This document shows, piece after piece, positions 61,895 to 64,000 of a stretch of 64,000 bases of DNA. This DNA comes from Candidatus Heimdallarchaeota archaeon (GTDB taxonomy: Archaea; Asgardarchaeota; Heimdallarchaeia; Heimdallarchaeales; Heimdallarchaeaceae): positions 1 through 64,000 of the forward strand of contig DAOVER010000013.1 of NCBI GenBank assembly GCA_030668875.1, in the 5' to 3' direction. The position numbers and the translations under genes are program-made. How positions within the stretch are numbered: position 1 is the stretch's first letter; every line of letters starts with the position of its first letter. The notes below the pieces were generated by a model. The model made no database searches, was not told the origin of the DNA, and saw nothing but the letters and a program-made list of their open reading frames with translations.

Positions 61895-64000
61895 ATGTCA
61901 AAAAACTTTCCTTTCGATTTATGGATTTCAACTGGAAGTGATTCCGGGATTAGTTTTGCAACAGTAGGTAGATTAGCTAGAGATTCAAGTATGATGCAAG
62001 GAATCTTACTTTCACTCCAATCATTAATGACTACAGAAGTTGAGGTTTCAAATTCACAGTTTATGACAGGCGAGAATGAGTTTGTAAAATTTGGTACGTT
62101 TACAATAGCTGAAGAAGCTGACACCGTTGTTGTTCAATATGTTGTCAAATCAGATGAAGCGAACAAACTTTCAAAAGAAAATGAAATGTTAGTTCAGGGG
62201 CTAGCACTTTCATTCTGCAAATTCATCGTCCTAACACCAAATTTTCATAGGAATCTAAATACAGGAAAAATGATATCTTTAGATTACGTATCGAAAGCAT
62301 ATCTCAAAGCTTGTACAATTGCTAAACAAAAAGTTGCAGTAAGTAAGAATAATGAAGCATTAATTGATTTGATAAATGAAAAACTCAAATTAATAGAAGA
62401 CAAACCTGAGGATTTCCCCACTGTTTTACAGTTGAAAGACATTGAACAATGGATTGGAGAGGAAGAAACATCCTGGGATAAAGGGTCAATTTCTCCTTTT
62501 AAGAGACAATTATTAGTACAGATGGTAGCACAAGACATTCTTAATCAAATCATCTTAGAAGATCCGTTTGTCATATTAGAATATGAAACACCGAGATATA
62601 CAATAGAAGAAATAAGGAATACTATTGAATTATATTTGCAGAAGAAACAATATAAACCAGAGGAATTAATAGATCTCTACTTAGCGAAGAACCTACAAGA
62701 AAAAGTTAATGTTAACTTAAAGAAACTGAATATAAGTGAGATACATACTGCAAAGACCTTTATAGCGAATAACCTCGCAAAGGAGATTATTTACAATATA
62801 GCAAAAGAAAACCCATTATTAACTCTTACAGATTTTCGTAATATTCCACTTTATACTGCAATACAAAATCAAATTACAACTTTAACAGATGTTCCAGATC
62901 CTGGAAGTATAATCTGTAATGGTCTTATGGAAGATGTTACTCCCTTAGTTTTACAAGGAGCAAGACTGTTCTTTAAACAACTTATTATCCCCTTTGAGGG
63001 TAGAAAATTACCAACAAGTATATGGAATGTCATAGTTGATTTCACTTTTTCAATATTAGATGAAAAAAGGCTTACTCAAAATTCGAAAACAAAGAAAATA
63101 GGTAAAACTGCTATAGATTTTAAACGTGGAATTATTAAGGAAAGATTATCCAGGCTAACAAATGTCCATCCTGAATGGATAGAACAACTTATAGACAAAT
63201 TTGATAATATGGGAGTTGGAAAACAGCTGCAAATATCCAACATCGAGGAATCTGTTCTGTTTGCTAGTGCATTAGAAAAAGCAATTATCACCACATTAGA
63301 GAAAATGGTGAAAGATCAGCTGTTTAATTCCAATCTTGGTGATATATTTACTTATATGATCAATGCATTCAGAGATATTGCACCAAAGACAGTTCTGGTC
63401 AACGTTCTATCAAAGGTTATAGTAGATGTCAAGTACAGAGGTTATGAAACAGCGAAACAAATGAGTTTAACTGCAAAAGATTTAATAGGTTCAGCAATTG
63501 ATGAAGGAGAAATTAAAGCATATGTTAATTCAGTATCTGTACAAAACAAAAGGTCATTTTTCAAAGGGTCACATCTACGTTTTGATGGCAGAACAATCTC
63601 ATCAAATGAGCTTCTTCAGAAACCAGGAGTGACACTGAGTTTAGGGAACAAGATATTCCCATTACGAGATGTTGAAAAAGATGCTGAGTTTCTCACTACT
63701 TGTTTCACTAATTCAAAAGTTCTTAAGAAGGCATATGCTAAAGCAGTTCTACGAGGGATGGTCTCCTCTTATTTGCAAAAAATGTTCTCATTTGAAGGAG
63801 AAGTAATAAATCTAATAGATACTTTGATAACTGTTTTCAATAGAGAAATGGTGGGTAAACTAACTCCAGCTCATCGAATACCAGACATTCAAAATGGTTT
63901 TCCATCCTTCCCACAGATTCGAGACATACCTCAAAAGTTCGCAGGAAAACACTTCCATGAGAGATGTCAAGACAGTTGGAATGATTATGCTCCAAAAATC
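61895..64000 (+). CDS. Large unidentified protein, N-terminus possibly longin/roadblock-like, cut by window end
   Basis: Open for 702 codons without a stop, so the C-terminus lies outside. The N-terminal about 120 residues show a strand-strand-helix-strand pattern: FDLWISTGSDSGISFATVG, a helix SSMMQGILLSLQSLM, strands around FVKFGTFTIAEE and TVVVQYVV, then a helix. This resembles longin/roadblock-type domains, common in Asgard trafficking-like proteins, but it is a visual judgement. The rest is helical, Lys/Glu/Leu-rich and unrecognised, with a more globular part near HLRFDGRTISSNELLQ. No P-loop or catalytic motif is visible. Confidence 0.6.
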   Translation, partial: MSKNFPFDLWISTGSDSGISFATVGRLARDSSMMQGILLSLQSLMTTEVEVSNSQFMTGENEFVKFGTFTIAEEADTVVVQYVVKSDEANKLSKENEMLVQGLALSFCKFIVLTPNFHRNLNTGKMISLDYVSKAYLKACTIAKQKVAVSKNNEALIDLINEKLKLIEDKPEDFPTVLQLKDIEQWIGEEETSWDKGSISPFKRQLLVQMVAQDILNQIILEDPFVILEYETPRYTIEEIRNTIELYLQKKQYKPEELIDLYLAKNLQEKVNVNLKKLNISEIHTAKTFIANNLAKEIIYNIAKENPLLTLTDFRNIPLYTAIQNQITTLTDVPDPGSIICNGLMEDVTPLVLQGARLFFKQLIIPFEGRKLPTSIWNVIVDFTFSILDEKRLTQNSKTKKIGKTAIDFKRGIIKERLSRLTNVHPEWIEQLIDKFDNMGVGKQLQISNIEESVLFASALEKAIITTLEKMVKDQLFNSNLGDIFTYMINAFRDIAPKTVLVNVLSKVIVDVKYRGYETAKQMSLTAKDLIGSAIDEGEIKAYVNSVSVQNKRSFFKGSHLRFDGRTISSNELLQKPGVTLSLGNKIFPLRDVEKDAEFLTTCFTNSKVLKKAYAKAVLRGMVSSYLQKMFSFEGEVINLIDTLITVFNREMVGKLTPAHRIPDIQNGFPSFPQIRDIPQKFAGKHFHERCQDSWNDYAPKI

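Noticed and set aside
61753..62538. Minus-strand frames of 123 and 84 codons
   Set aside because: They lie antisense inside the 702-codon open frame beginning at 61895, which has a continuous protein-like sequence.
1..64000. CRISPR arrays, tRNA or rRNA genes
   Set aside because: No regularly spaced repeats, no tRNA-like cloverleaf with a T-arm consensus, and no rRNA-like stretch were found by reading; a covariance search could still find a degenerate tRNA.

Overview
The window is AT-rich archaeal DNA. The evidence is a RIO2 kinase, DUF460, an Sm-like protein, HerA-NurA, a BA-type GINS subunit, Hel308, MCM, CDP-archaeol synthase, deoxyhypusine synthase, ferredoxin-dependent 2-oxoacid oxidoreductases, and TATA boxes about 25 bases upstream of many starts, several of them TTG or GTG on probably leaderless messages. 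A Ras/Rab-like small GTPase, a membrane-anchored RING-like zinc protein, an HDAC-family deacetylase and a possible longin-like domain together suggest an Asgard archaeon. That placement is inference; no rRNA or tRNA gene was found.

Layout. 1-350: 3' end of a tnpB. 0.6-1.5 kb: ArsR-type regulator and a methyltransferase. 1.5-7.5 kb: information processing (rio2-DUF460 converging on SmAP, then herA-nurA). 7.6-17.2 kb: pyrG and a replication block GINS-hel308-mcm, the mcm carrying three inteins inside its ATPase domain. 17.4-22.2 kb: membrane hydrolase, a first MoxR-VWA pair, and a serine hydrolase. 22.5-24.5 kb: a broken MFS gene containing two non-coding inserts with hairpins, then an intact MFS gene. 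26-30.3 kb: HDAC, CDP-archaeol synthase, a Cys-rich protein, a KaiC-like pseudo-ATPase, a P-loop kinase and the small GTPase. 30.4-33.4 kb: four-subunit pyruvate-type ferredoxin oxidoreductase. 33.6-44.6 kb: transporter, orphan adenine methyltransferase, rhodanese, deoxyhypusine synthase, phosphoesterase, surface EEP-family enzyme, MFS and small zinc proteins. 45.0-53.5 kb: a five-gene operon, MoxR ATPase / DUF5682 / VWA / two unrecognised proteins. 53.6-57.5 kb: membrane proteins (DUF1295, MscS, RING-like, Cys-rich). 57.5-58.8 kb: complete tnpB. 58.9-61.3 kb: iorAB. 61.4-64.0 kb: DUF211 and a large unidentified gene that runs off the window.

The best candidate for an undescribed system is the 45.0-53.5 kb operon. 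An AAA+ MoxR ATPase and a MIDAS-containing VWA protein are translationally coupled to a DUF5682 protein and to two proteins whose N-terminal helical domains look alike. Related MoxR-DUF5682-VWA sets are known in bacteria without an assigned function. A second, simpler MoxR-VWA pair lies at 18.8-20.7 kb. Other points of interest are the three-intein MCM, the GTPase with an altered switch II, the KaiC-like protein lacking both Walker motifs, and the hairpin-rich inserts in the dead MFS gene.
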